DNA from: Treponema sp.
Lineage (GTDB): Bacteria > Spirochaetota > Spirochaetia > Treponematales > Treponemataceae
Length of the DNA stretch: 64,000 bases
Direction: 5' to 3'
Assembly: GCA_017619795.1 (NCBI GenBank)
Contig: JAFZRP010000068.1
Location: 1-64,000, forward strand
Of this stretch, positions 8,937-17,247 are shown one piece after another. Each line of letters starts with the position of its first letter. The first letter of the stretch is position 1. The translations under genes and the position numbers were made by a program. A model generated the notes under the pieces. It worked only from the letters and a program-made list of their open reading frames with translations, was not told the DNA's origin and did not search any database.

Positions 8937-10316
8937 ATGAGCAATTTTATAGGAAGAAAAGAAGAACTTGCAGCACTACAGGAGCTGTATAACAAAAATG
9001 GCTTTCATATGGCCGTACTTTTTGGCCGAAGACGTGTTGGAAAGACTACACTTGTAAATAAGTTTATCGAAATAAATAAATGCAAATCGGTATCTTTTGT
9101 CAGTACCGAAATGGCAGAGTCAGAGCTCATGTTAAGAATGGGAAATGATGTTCTTGAAGCTCTTGCTCCTAATCTTAACGGAAAATTGAAGTTTGATTCA
9201 TTTGATTCAATTTTTGATTTTATAGCCGATGCAGCAGAAAAGGAACAGATTGTTTTTGTAATTGACGAATACCCATATCTTGCAAAAGCCTGCCCCTATA
9301 TGAATTCTCTGCTTCAAAAATATATTGATCACAAGTGGAAGAAATCAAACTTATATTTTATTTTGCTGGGTTCCCTTGTCTCGTTTATGCGTGAAGATGT
9401 TTTGGGTTCTTCGGCACCGCTTCATGGAAGAGCAAATCTTGAATTCAAAATCAATCCATTTGGATATAAAGATACAGCAAGTTTTGTTCCTGATTACAAT
9501 GTCGAAGAGAAAGCAATTGTTTATGGTCTTACAGGTGGAGTTGCAAAATATCTGGAGCAGTTTGACAACAAGCTCTCACTTGATGAAAACATAGAAAAAT
9601 TATTTTTCTCAAGAAATGCCTTTTTTACAGAAGAACAAATCAAAACGGTCATCACAGGTGAAAAATCAAATCCGGTTGCCTATAATTCCATAATCGATGC
9701 AATTGCAAATGGAAAAACAAAATATAATGAAATTCAGGCAACAACAGGAATGTCGGATATCAGCTTTTGTCTGAAAAATCTTCTTGCAACTGAAATTGTT
9801 GAACGTCGTGAAACTCCAAAGCCATATTATCTTATTGCAGATTCTATGGTAAATTTTTATTTTCGTTATGTTGCTCCTGGTGCCAGCCTTATAAATAGTG
9901 GAAAGGGAAACATTTATTATAAACAAAAGGTAAAGCCGAATCTCCATCAATTTATGGGAAGTGTCTTTGAAAAAATGGCAAAGGATTACATTTTGAGTAA
10001 TGTTGGTACAAAGAAAATCCCTTGCTTTTTGACAGATATTGTTGAATATCAGAATTCAGTAAAAATTGGTAAAGAAATAAAATCCATTGAAATAGACCTT
10101 CTTGGAATTGATGGAAAAAAATATGCTCTTGCCGCCGAGTGTAAATTCAAGTCAGAAAAATTCGGAAAAGAAGACCTTGAGATTTTTCAAGATAAACTGA
10201 ATTATTTTTTAGCTTCAAACCTTAAGGTTATGCTGTTTTCTCTTTCTGGCTTTACAGATTATGTTGTCAAAAACGCAAAAGGCTACAAGCTCGTTACATT
10301 AGATAATATGTATTGA
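8937..10316 (+). CDS. AAA ATPase with DUF234-type C-terminus
   Basis: A 459-residue ATPase of the group often called archaeal-type AAA ATPase plus DUF234. It opens with FIGRKEELAALQELY, has Walker A FGRRRVGKTTL near residue 30 and Walker B IVFVIDEYPYL near 105, then a winged-helix-like region (IQATTGMSDISFCLKNLL near 265-285). The C-terminal part has FRYVAPG and a nuclease-like AAECKFKSE motif. Function in this family is unsettled. The Shine-Dalgarno AAGGATAAGG precedes ATG 8937. The symmetric operator in its promoter suggests tight, perhaps auto-regulated, expression; the protein's own HTH makes autoregulation possible but this is inference. Confidence 0.85.
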   Translation: MSNFIGRKEELAALQELYNKNGFHMAVLFGRRRVGKTTLVNKFIEINKCKSVSFVSTEMAESELMLRMGNDVLEALAPNLNGKLKFDSFDSIFDFIADAAEKEQIVFVIDEYPYLAKACPYMNSLLQKYIDHKWKKSNLYFILLGSLVSFMREDVLGSSAPLHGRANLEFKINPFGYKDTASFVPDYNVEEKAIVYGLTGGVAKYLEQFDNKLSLDENIEKLFFSRNAFFTEEQIKTVITGEKSNPVAYNSIIDAIANGKTKYNEIQATTGMSDISFCLKNLLATEIVERRETPKPYYLIADSMVNFYFRYVAPGASLINSGKGNIYYKQKVKPNLHQFMGSVFEKMAKDYILSNVGTKKIPCFLTDIVEYQNSVKIGKEIKSIEIDLLGIDGKKYALAAECKFKSEKFGKEDLEIFQDKLNYFLASNLKVMLFSLSGFTDYVVKNAKGYKLVTLDNMY

Positions 10317-10367
10317 TTTTTGTACCAGGCGGGCAGGGGCAAGCGGTTATGTCAAATCTCTAGGTTA

Positions 10368-10396
10368 GTGACATTGATTCATTTTCCTACTATAAT
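10368..10396 (+). promoter_or_regulatory. gatC promoter, likely leaderless
   Basis: GTGACA (10368-10373), 17-bp spacer, TATAAT (10391-10396). The gatC ATG begins only eight bases after the -10, and no ribosome binding site is visible. Confidence 0.65.
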
Positions 10397-10404
10397 GTAT
10401 CTCT

Positions 10405-10716
10405 ATGGCAACACAACACAAACAAATTGACCAGCAGACGCTTGAAAATCTGCTTTATTTATCAAGATTATCTCCATCGGCCACCGATATGGCTACATTA
10501 AAAAGACAGGTGGATGATATTGTCGGCTATTTCGACATTCTTTCAAAATACGATGACAGCGAAAATCCTTATGATGCATATCCACGCACAGAGGCAGACA
10601 AGCTTCGTGACGATACGATTGAGGGCGGTCTGGAAATGACTGACGTAAAAAAGGTTAGCAAAGACTTTATGGACGGATATTTCCAGGTACCTAAGGTTTT
10701 AGGGGAAGGTGCATAA
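10405..10716 (+). CDS. gatC: Asp/Glu-tRNA(Asn/Gln) amidotransferase subunit C
   Basis: Small structural subunit (103 residues) of the GatCAB amidotransferase that converts Glu-tRNA(Gln) or Asp-tRNA(Asn) to the amide form. The sequence shows the family pattern: LENLLYLSRLSPS near the start, VDDIVGYFDIL in the middle and YPRTEADKLRDD followed by YFQVPKVLGEG at the end. It overlaps or abuts gatA, which begins two bases after its stop. The -10 box directly before its ATG suggests a leaderless mRNA. Confidence 0.95.
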   Translation: MATQHKQIDQQTLENLLYLSRLSPSATDMATLKRQVDDIVGYFDILSKYDDSENPYDAYPRTEADKLRDDTIEGGLEMTDVKKVSKDFMDGYFQVPKVLGEGA

Positions 10717-10717
10717 T

Positions 10718-12226
10718 ATGTTCTATACTATTGACGAAACTAGAAAAGCTTTGAAGACCGGAACTGTAACAAGTGCACAGCTGGTTCAGGATTCAATAGA
10801 CACTTTTAATAAAGATAAATCTGCTGCAATTCCTCTGAACGCATTTATAGAAATGTATGATGATGCGATTGCAACTGCGCAGGCTGCCGATAAGGAAATT
10901 GCCGACGCACGTGCTTCTGGTGCGGCAGCTTTGGATAAGCTTTTTGCCGAAAAACCACTTATTGGTATTCCATTCGCACTTAAAGACAACATCAGCTCAA
11001 AGGGCCACCGCCTTACCTGTGCTTCAAAAATCCTTGAGGGGTATGTTGCTCCATATAATGCTACTGTTGTAGACCGTTTGGAAAAGGCCGGCGCAATTCC
11101 TGTTGGTCGATGTAATCAGGATGAGTTTGCAATGGGTTCTTCAACAGAATATTCCTGCTACGGCCCTACAAGAAATCCAATCAACCGCGAGTTTGTTTCG
11201 GGCGGTTCTTCCGGTGGTTCAACTGCTGCCGTTGCCGCAAACCAGGCTCTTTTTGGTCTTGGTACTGAAACCGGTGGTTCTGTTCGTCTTCCTGCAAGCT
11301 ATTGTGGTATTTACGGACTTAAGCCAACTTACGGTGTTCTTAGCCGCTGGGGTGTAGTTGCTTACGGTTCAAGTCTGGATCAGGTTGGTATTCTTGGTCA
11401 TACTCCGGCTGATATTGCTGAGCCACTTTCCCTTATGTGTGGAGTTGATACTTTTGATGATACATCCGCAGATCTTCCAAATGCTGCGGTTTTAAGAAAT
11501 CTTCAGGCTCTTAGTGATTCTGATTTTGCTAAGCTTAAGATTGCTATTCCAAAGCAGTTCCTTAAAACTGAAGGTGCTGACCCTGATGTAGTTAAATGCT
11601 TTGCCGAAACCCGCGCCTGGTTCGAAAAGAAGGGCGCCAAGGTTGAAGAAGTTGACGTTCCTGTTCTTGATGCCGCAATCGCAAGCTACTATGTTATCGC
11701 CCTTTCAGAAGCTGCTTCAAACCTCAGCCGCTTTGATGGAATCCGTTATGGCCGACGTGTGGACAACCAGAAGGGTTATGATGAGCTTTATGTAGACACT
11801 CGTTCCGAAGGCTTTGGTCCTGAAGTTAAGCGCCGAATCATCATTGGTAACTACGTGCTTTCTGAGCAGTTCTCTGGTGATACTTACAAAAAAGGTATGA
11901 CTGTTCGTGCCCGCATCCAGCGTGATGTAGCCGCAATCTTTGAGAATTACGACGTTATCCTTTGTCCTACTTGTCCAACTGCTGCTTTCCGTCTTGGTTC
12001 AAAAGTAGACAATCCGCTTGAAATGTATCTTTCTGACCTTTACACAACCTTTGTAAACCTTGCACGTATTCCTTCTATAAATGTGCCTGCCGGAAAAACA
12101 AGCGCAGACGGAATGCCAATTGGTATGCAGTTTGCAGGAAAAATGTTCAGCGAAAGTCTGATTATGCAGATTGCCCAGAACTGGGAAAACGATCATCCTC
12201 TTTGCGGTGTACCAGTTAAAGCTTAA
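10718..12226 (+). CDS. gatA: Asp/Glu-tRNA(Asn/Gln) amidotransferase subunit A
   Basis: Amidase-signature subunit that releases ammonia from glutamine for the amidotransferase. The 502-residue protein has the catalytic lysine in FALKDNIS near residue 85 and the glycine/serine signature GGSSGGSTAAVAANQ near 160-175 with TETGGSVRLPASYCG following, the usual Ser-cisSer-Lys triad context. I chose ATG 10718, nine bases after AGGGGAAGG; a GTG at 10709 would overlap gatC and add three residues. gatB, often the next gene, is absent: the downstream neighbour is uvrD on the other strand, so the tRNA-kinase/transamidase subunit must be elsewhere. Confidence 0.96.
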   Translation: MFYTIDETRKALKTGTVTSAQLVQDSIDTFNKDKSAAIPLNAFIEMYDDAIATAQAADKEIADARASGAAALDKLFAEKPLIGIPFALKDNISSKGHRLTCASKILEGYVAPYNATVVDRLEKAGAIPVGRCNQDEFAMGSSTEYSCYGPTRNPINREFVSGGSSGGSTAAVAANQALFGLGTETGGSVRLPASYCGIYGLKPTYGVLSRWGVVAYGSSLDQVGILGHTPADIAEPLSLMCGVDTFDDTSADLPNAAVLRNLQALSDSDFAKLKIAIPKQFLKTEGADPDVVKCFAETRAWFEKKGAKVEEVDVPVLDAAIASYYVIALSEAASNLSRFDGIRYGRRVDNQKGYDELYVDTRSEGFGPEVKRRIIIGNYVLSEQFSGDTYKKGMTVRARIQRDVAAIFENYDVILCPTCPTAAFRLGSKVDNPLEMYLSDLYTTFVNLARIPSINVPAGKTSADGMPIGMQFAGKMFSESLIMQIAQNWENDHPLCGVPVKA

Positions 12227-12236
12227 CGCGTAGATA

Positions 12237-14396
12237 TTAAACCTTTTTCAGAGGGGCTTTAAAACTCATCTTCCTTGTTGTGCTAAGCCCTTCGAATTGA
12301 ACAGTATAAAAATGATTTGTGATGTCCACGTCAACTATTGTGCCTTTGCCCAGTATTGCGTGGACAATTTTATCTCCAGTCTCTAATACATCTCCTGCAA
12401 AAACCTTTGCAAGCTTGTTTTCCGATTCTTCAATAAAAAGCTTTGTATTCTGGATAAGGTTTTCGGGCAGCTCCTTTACATAATCAAGATACTTTTTTTC
12501 AACATTGAATATAAAGCGGGATGGGAACCTGAAGCCGTAACCGCTTGTCGAACCTTCCGATTCCGTAAAGAAAAGCATTTTTTCTGCACGAGTGTACGCA
12601 ACAAAGGCAAGACGTCGTTCTTCTTCCATTCCGGCAAGAGAGTCAACCTTTTTGCTAGGGAACATATTTTCGTTCAAGCCGCAGAGGAATACAACCGGGA
12701 ACTCCAGCCCCTTTGCTGTATGAACAGTCATAAAGCGGATTGCGTTTCTGGTCGAACCTAAATCGCTGTTTGTATAAAGGGCAACGTGGGAAAGATAATT
12801 TTCCAGTGTACATTCTTCTCCGCAAGAGGTTTCGTATTCGTAAATTGACTGCTTAAGCTCCGCCAGATTATCAAGCCGCTCCTGACTTCCTTCCGTACGC
12901 AAAGCCCGCTCGTAACCGCTTTCGTTTTGAAGCTTGCTGAAAACCTCTGAAATCTGCATTTTGGAGTAGGAGGCGGAATATTTTTCTATAAGTGCAATAA
13001 ACGCTTTTGCTCCAGTGTTTGCAAAAAGCTCTTCCTCGCAGCACAGCTTCAACGCCTCGTAAAGCGAACCTCCTTTTTCTGCAACATAGTCTTTCAAAAA
13101 CTTAATCCGCCGTTCACCAATGTTTCGCTTAGGCTTGTTCACAATCCTCATAAACGACAAATCATCCTTGTAGGCAATCATCCTCAGGTAGGAAAGCGAA
13201 TCCTTAATTTCCGCGCGTTCAAAAAATGGCAGCCCGGAATAAAGCGTGTAGGGCAGGTGCTTTTTCTGGAAAACTTCTTCTACCGTCCGCGAAATATAGT
13301 GGGCTCTGTACATCACAACAATATCAGAGTGATTATAGCCCGAATCCAAAAGCTCTTTAATTTTATCTGCAATAAACTCAGCCTCTTCCTCCGAGGTTTT
13401 TGCGTGATAATAAATCGGCAGGTCTCCGGAAGGCAGCGTTGGAATTAAATCTTTAGCAATTCGGCTAAGGTTGTGCTTTATGAGCGAGTTTGCAGCATTT
13501 ATGATTTGCGGTGTAGAACGATAATTCTTCATCATCATAATCGTCTGAACGTCCGGGAACTCTTTATCAAAGTTCAAAAGATAGCGCACATCCGCCCCTC
13601 GCCAGGTATAAATTGTCTGGTCAGTATCACCCACAACAAAAAGATTTTTATGATAGTCGCAGAGCACCTTCATCAGCTCGTACTGAATAAAGTCAATGTC
13701 CTGAAACTCGTCAATCATTATGTATTCAAGTCGCTGCTGCCATTTAAGGCGGATTTGCTCATCAGTCTGGAAAATATAAAGCGTAAACTTAATAAGGTCG
13801 TTGTAGTCGAGCGCAAAGCATTTTTTTTCCTGGTAAAGGTAGCCGTAAAAGATGATGTCGTCGGTTTTTGTCGCACTCATATATTTCTGGTAGATTTCGT
13901 CCAGCGTCATCCGAATCATATCAAAATAATATTCCGGCTCCTTGAAGAGTTTCTTGATTTCAATCATGTCGCGCGCATTGGAAAAGGTCATCTGCCGCAA
14001 AGTGAGTCCGCGCTCCTCGTAAATAATCTGGAGCATTGCATCTATATCGGAATTATCAAGCACAAGAAAGCTCTTAGGATATTGAACAGCGTAGCTTTCC
14101 TCCTGCAGCACCGAAACGCAAAAGCTGTGAAACGTACAGATGTAGCCCGTATCATTATCGCCGGTAAGCTTTCTGATTCTCTGCCTCATCTCGTTAGCCG
14201 CCTTATTGGTAAACGTCACGCACAAAATATTAGAAGGCAGCACCCCAATATCGTTCACCAGATAAGCAAACCTGTGAGTAAGCGCACGTGTTTTTCCAGA
14301 ACCGGCTCCAGCAATCACGCGGATAAAGCCCTCGGTAGCAGTTACCGCCGAAACCTGTTCTTCGTTCAAGCTGTCTGTTAAAGTGTCAAAATCCAT
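12237..14396 (-). CDS. UvrD/PcrA-type DNA helicase
   Basis: Superfamily 1A 3'-5' helicase of 719 residues involved in repair and in clearing replication blocks. Motifs in order: LNEEQVSAVTA (Q motif), Walker A AGAGSGKTRAL near residue 30, FTNKAANEMRQRI, DEFQDID (motif II), GDTDQTIYTWRGA (motif III), FMTVHTAKGLEFPVVFL (motif V) and EERRLAFVAYTRA (motif VI). The C-terminus GDKIVHAILGKGTIVDV resembles the tudor-like tail that contacts RNA polymerase in PcrA/UvrD. ATG 14396 is chosen over a TTG two codons upstream. A -10-like TATACT lies seven bases before it, so the mRNA may be leaderless. It converges with gatA. Confidence 0.93.
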   Translation of the reverse strand: MDFDTLTDSLNEEQVSAVTATEGFIRVIAGAGSGKTRALTHRFAYLVNDIGVLPSNILCVTFTNKAANEMRQRIRKLTGDNDTGYICTFHSFCVSVLQEESYAVQYPKSFLVLDNSDIDAMLQIIYEERGLTLRQMTFSNARDMIEIKKLFKEPEYYFDMIRMTLDEIYQKYMSATKTDDIIFYGYLYQEKKCFALDYNDLIKFTLYIFQTDEQIRLKWQQRLEYIMIDEFQDIDFIQYELMKVLCDYHKNLFVVGDTDQTIYTWRGADVRYLLNFDKEFPDVQTIMMMKNYRSTPQIINAANSLIKHNLSRIAKDLIPTLPSGDLPIYYHAKTSEEEAEFIADKIKELLDSGYNHSDIVVMYRAHYISRTVEEVFQKKHLPYTLYSGLPFFERAEIKDSLSYLRMIAYKDDLSFMRIVNKPKRNIGERRIKFLKDYVAEKGGSLYEALKLCCEEELFANTGAKAFIALIEKYSASYSKMQISEVFSKLQNESGYERALRTEGSQERLDNLAELKQSIYEYETSCGEECTLENYLSHVALYTNSDLGSTRNAIRFMTVHTAKGLEFPVVFLCGLNENMFPSKKVDSLAGMEEERRLAFVAYTRAEKMLFFTESEGSTSGYGFRFPSRFIFNVEKKYLDYVKELPENLIQNTKLFIEESENKLAKVFAGDVLETGDKIVHAILGKGTIVDVDITNHFYTVQFEGLSTTRKMSFKAPLKKV

Positions 14397-14518
14397 ATAC
14401 AAAAGTATACTACATTGTAGGGAACAGAAACAAGCAGAAAAGAAGATTCAAAGGGTGTTATTAACTATTCTTTTTATCTGAAAATGTGTTATACTTTTAA
14501 TGTACAAGGAGGATGATT

Positions 14519-14755
14519 ATGTCTTTCAATGCGTTAGAAGAACAAGTACAGGCTTTGCCACAGGAATTGCAGAACAGTATAGAAATGTATGCTCTTTTTG
14601 TTATAAATCAGTTTAAAAGTTCTCTTGCTAAAAATGAAAAGAAAAAATCTGCCTCTGAAATTGTAAACAGTCTAACTGGAATTATTTCTTCACCTGAACC
14701 TATTACAATTAAAGATATTCGTGAAGAACGTCTAAGTCAAAAATACGGTTTATAA
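14519..14755 (+). CDS. DUF2281-like antitoxin-type protein
   Basis: A 78-residue acidic/helical protein, beginning MSFNALEEQVQALPQELQN and ending REERLSQKYGL, which resembles the DUF2281/antitoxin group that pairs with PIN-domain toxins. ATG 14519 is chosen because AAGGAGG at 14506-14512 is six bases upstream; the ATG at 14513 abuts the site. The toxin gene that should follow, three bases after the stop, is reduced to two short fragments, so this is probably an orphan antitoxin. Confidence 0.7.
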   Translation: MSFNALEEQVQALPQELQNSIEMYALFVINQFKSSLAKNEKKKSASEIVNSLTGIISSPEPITIKDIREERLSQKYGL

Positions 14756-14758
14756 TAT

Positions 14759-14837
14759 ATGACAGTTTTTCTTGATTCAAACATAATTCGTTGAAATTAT
14801 AACCCCAGCAGAATTTTTAAAGAAGTTTACAAAATAA
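14759..14837 (+). pseudogene. Gutted PIN-domain (VapC-like) toxin remnant
   Basis: ATG 14759 starts MTVFLDSNIIR, the typical first strand of a PIN nuclease with its first catalytic Asp, then meets a stop after 11 codons. In another frame, 14790-14837 reads VEIITPAEFLKKFTK and a stop, which matches the usual PIN-domain C-terminus. The two ends are directly joined, so an internal deletion of about 300-350 bp appears to have removed the body of the gene. Confidence 0.65.
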
Positions 14838-14866
14838 ACTAATTTTCTTTTTTAACAACTTTTTAA

Positions 14867-14905
14867 CCAGCCCCACGTAATCACGCGAATAAAGCCTTCG
14901 ATAGC
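14867..14905 (-). pseudogene. Stray fragment resembling the 5' end of uvrD
   Basis: This stretch matches 14302-14339 inside uvrD with only a few changes and one indel. Read on the minus strand it gives AIEGFIRVITWGW, against ATEGFIRVIAGAG in the intact helicase (the residues leading into Walker A). It looks like debris of a duplicated or recombined helicase gene. Confidence 0.5.
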
Positions 14906-14911
14906 TGGATA

Positions 14912-14952
14912 CTTCGGCGATAACTCTGTTTTTTTAACACTTATCGCCGAAG
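14912..14952 (+). repeat. Perfect 12-bp inverted repeat
   Basis: CTTCGGCGATAA (14912-14923) and TTATCGCCGAAG (14941-14952) are exact inverted copies with a T-rich 17-nt loop. There is no following T-run, so it is not a clear terminator. It lies in the decayed region between the uvrD fragment and the orphan promoter. Confidence 0.6.
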
Positions 14953-14972
14953 AATAAGGGTATGTTATGAAC

Positions 14973-15160
14973 TTGACATTTCAGATGTCCTAACTATAAT
15001 AATAATTGGGCTGGTTGAAAAACCTCGGTCCACCGAAAAGGCGTGGGGATCCCGCGCAAAAACTTCAAAAAGAACTATTGGCGTAAATTAAATCCTCAGC
15101 GTATTGAGTAAATCCCTTTGTGATTAAATTATTTTTTAATGGGATTAAACTTTTTAAAGA
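14973..15160 (+). ncRNA. Candidate structured small RNA with its own promoter
   Basis: A full-consensus promoter, TTGACA (14973-14978), 16 bp, TATAAT (14995-15000), fires into a region with no plus-strand gene. The predicted transcript from about 15007 forms consecutive hairpins: GGTT-GAAA-AACC (15013-15024), TCGG-TCCA-CCGA (15025-15036), GCGTGGG-GAT-CCCGCGC (15041-15057) and CTCA-GCGTAT-TGAG (15095-15108). It ends in a bulged AATCCC/GGGATT stem (15111-15146) with an ATTAAA/TTTAAT inner helix and a nearby T-run. It does not look like 6S, SRP, tmRNA or RNase P RNA to me. Expression is inferred from promoter and folding only. Confidence 0.5.
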
Positions 15161-15180
15161 ATTTTAGTGTCTTCATAACT

Positions 15181-16741
15181 TCATTTAATAATTTGTGAAT
15201 TAAGCTCCAAAATTTTCAATATAGTTTCATATTCATCAGTTCCAACTACGATATTTTCAAATAAATCACATTTTTCAATATCATAATAACTTCTGTATAC
15301 ATCATCTCCAATATATTTCAGAATTAAAACATCTGTAATAAGATATTCATTATAATAAAAATAATTAAGTTGTACGGGAGAAATAACCTTACAATACTTT
15401 GATAATGGATTTGTACATTGACTTGAAATTAAATAAACAAAATAACCATCTTGGTATGTAAGATCAATTATAGATAATTTTTGCTCAGGTACTACAATTA
15501 AATCATTGTATTTATATGGTTCATGTTTATATCCCATCATTAGATAATTATATAATTTTATATAATTTGTTCGTGATGAATATGAAAAATATTCATATAT
15601 ACTTTCTAATCCTAACAAAGTAGCACATTCTGAATATATCAAATCATTTTGTTTTTGTTTATCACAGTTCAAAATTTGTTCAGGAATAAAATCAGTTTTG
15701 TAATTTAACGTTAGTGCTTTTTTGTATTCTTCTTTTGCTTTGTCATAATCACGTAAAGAATAAAAATATAAATTACCTTTTTCAAAAATCATTTTTGCTT
15801 TTGCATTATCATCATTGACTAAATCTATAGCTGTATTTAATTCTTTGAATATATCTTGAATAAGTCTTAAATTATTTTTTACGTTCCACGATTCTAAGTC
15901 ATATTGAGGATTATTAAACTCATCATATTTTCCATCATGGAAGTTAACTTCATTTCTCATTCTTTGATAAAAATATAAATAATGAGTTTCCCAATTTTCT
16001 TCTAATTGTAATGAAAGATTTAAATATTGTTCAGCTTTTTTTTCATCTTTACGAAATGTGAGATATAAAGAAGTAACTTTATCGTCAGTGGAACCACGAT
16101 AACCAGAAATATAAAAACTTTTGCTATAATTCATGTAAATTTTATAATAGAAATTCAAGACTTCAGATGTTTTTTTCATTTGATAAGCATTATCTAAACA
16201 CTCAATAGCTTTATCCCATAATTTTACTCCAAAAGTATTTTTGCCATTCAACAAAGCAAAATTAATAAAATTTTGAACATCTTCCTGCAAATATGGTTCA
16301 GATTTTTCAAGTTGTTTTATTGTCGAGTAATCATAATTTATATTATCTAAGAATATTTCAGTTTTTGTTTTTTTTGCATAATTTACACAACAATTTGCAG
16401 AGAATAAATAATTACTATACTTGTCATTTCCAGTATTGTTAAAAATATCTATCCAATAAAAGAATTTATCAGGAAGATTTTCATTCCAATACAATTCTAG
16501 AATTTTATTTTTTATCTTCGAATCATTAGGATTAAGTTCAAAAGCTTTCTGATAATAATACTCAGCACGTTGAAACTTCTTACTCTCGACACCACGTGGA
16601 CTACGCTCATATTGGTATCCTATATAAGCATTTTCAGCTGCCCTTAGATAATCATCTTCAGTTTCATAAACAACGTTTGAAATACAACTCTGTAATAAAA
16701 AATAAGAATAAACAAAAAATAATATGAAATATTTTTTTCAT
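15181..16741 (-). CDS. TPR-type lipoprotein, frameshifted in a poly-A tract at the start
   Basis: The body (to TTG 16494, 437 residues, or further upstream) is a Tyr/Asn/Lys-rich helical protein with TPR-like repeats, for example RAEYYYQKAFELNPND and YDKAKEEYKKALTLN. The frame stays open upstream to about 16735 and encodes KKYFILFFVYSYFLLQSC, a good lipoprotein signal with lipobox LQSC, but the only ATG (16741) is one base out of frame because of a seven-base A tract (plus-strand T 16732-16738). With six A residues the start would read MKKYFILFF. The ATG overlaps the stop of the upstream gene as ATGA, so this is surely the intended start. It may be a sequencing error, a decayed gene or a phase-variable switch. 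Function unknown. Confidence 0.7.
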
Positions 16742-17013
16742 TTTATTCTCTTAATTATTTTTATAGTATTAGATTCCAATGTTGCAGAAAACTTTGGAGG
16801 ATTGTTAGAGGTATATTCATTTAGTTTATTTATAATTATCCAATTTTGAATACTTGAGTTTATGAATTCAAAACATTTGTTTGGATATTTCACTATTGGC
16901 TTAGTTTTATCATCTAGTATTAATGTATAATTAATTGATTGGTCCAATTTTTCATTATTTTCAAGAGCAGCCTTTAATCCCCACATTGCATGAGGTGAAA
17001 CAGTTAAAATCAT
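16738..17013 (-). CDS. Small hypothetical protein coupled to the TPR lipoprotein
   Basis: A 91-residue protein (MILTVSPHAMWGLKAALENN at the start, ending IIKRIK) with a good AAGGAAAT ribosome binding site. Its TGA overlaps the ATG of the lipoprotein gene, so the two are translationally coupled. It has no signal peptide, so it is probably cytoplasmic. I do not recognise the family; a regulator or immunity-like partner cannot be distinguished from the sequence. Confidence 0.6.
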   Translation of the reverse strand: MILTVSPHAMWGLKAALENNEKLDQSINYTLILDDKTKPIVKYPNKCFEFINSSIQNWIIINKLNEYTSNNPPKFSATLESNTIKIIKRIK

Positions 17014-17247
17014 TTTATTTCCTTAACTATGTATATCATCATTTTATCATAGTTTCCAAAAAAATCAAAAATTAATTATACAAATTTATCTTCCTCAAAA
17101 CTTACCAACCTGTTAATAAATACTACCATTCTGTAAAGTCCTCATCATAAAAAACTATTATAATAAAGTATTGGTACACAAACATACTTCTGCGTTTTAC
17201 ATTTTTTATCTGAAAACCATAAGGCTGTAACAATATACTGCAAGATA

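Noticed and set aside
13473..14381. 302-codon plus-strand frame opposite uvrD
   Set aside because: Antisense shadow of the helicase with no RBS or domain evidence.
15181..16494. TTG 16494 as the true start of the TPR lipoprotein
   Set aside because: Frame stays open upstream and encodes a good lipobox; coupling through ATGA at 16741 fits better.
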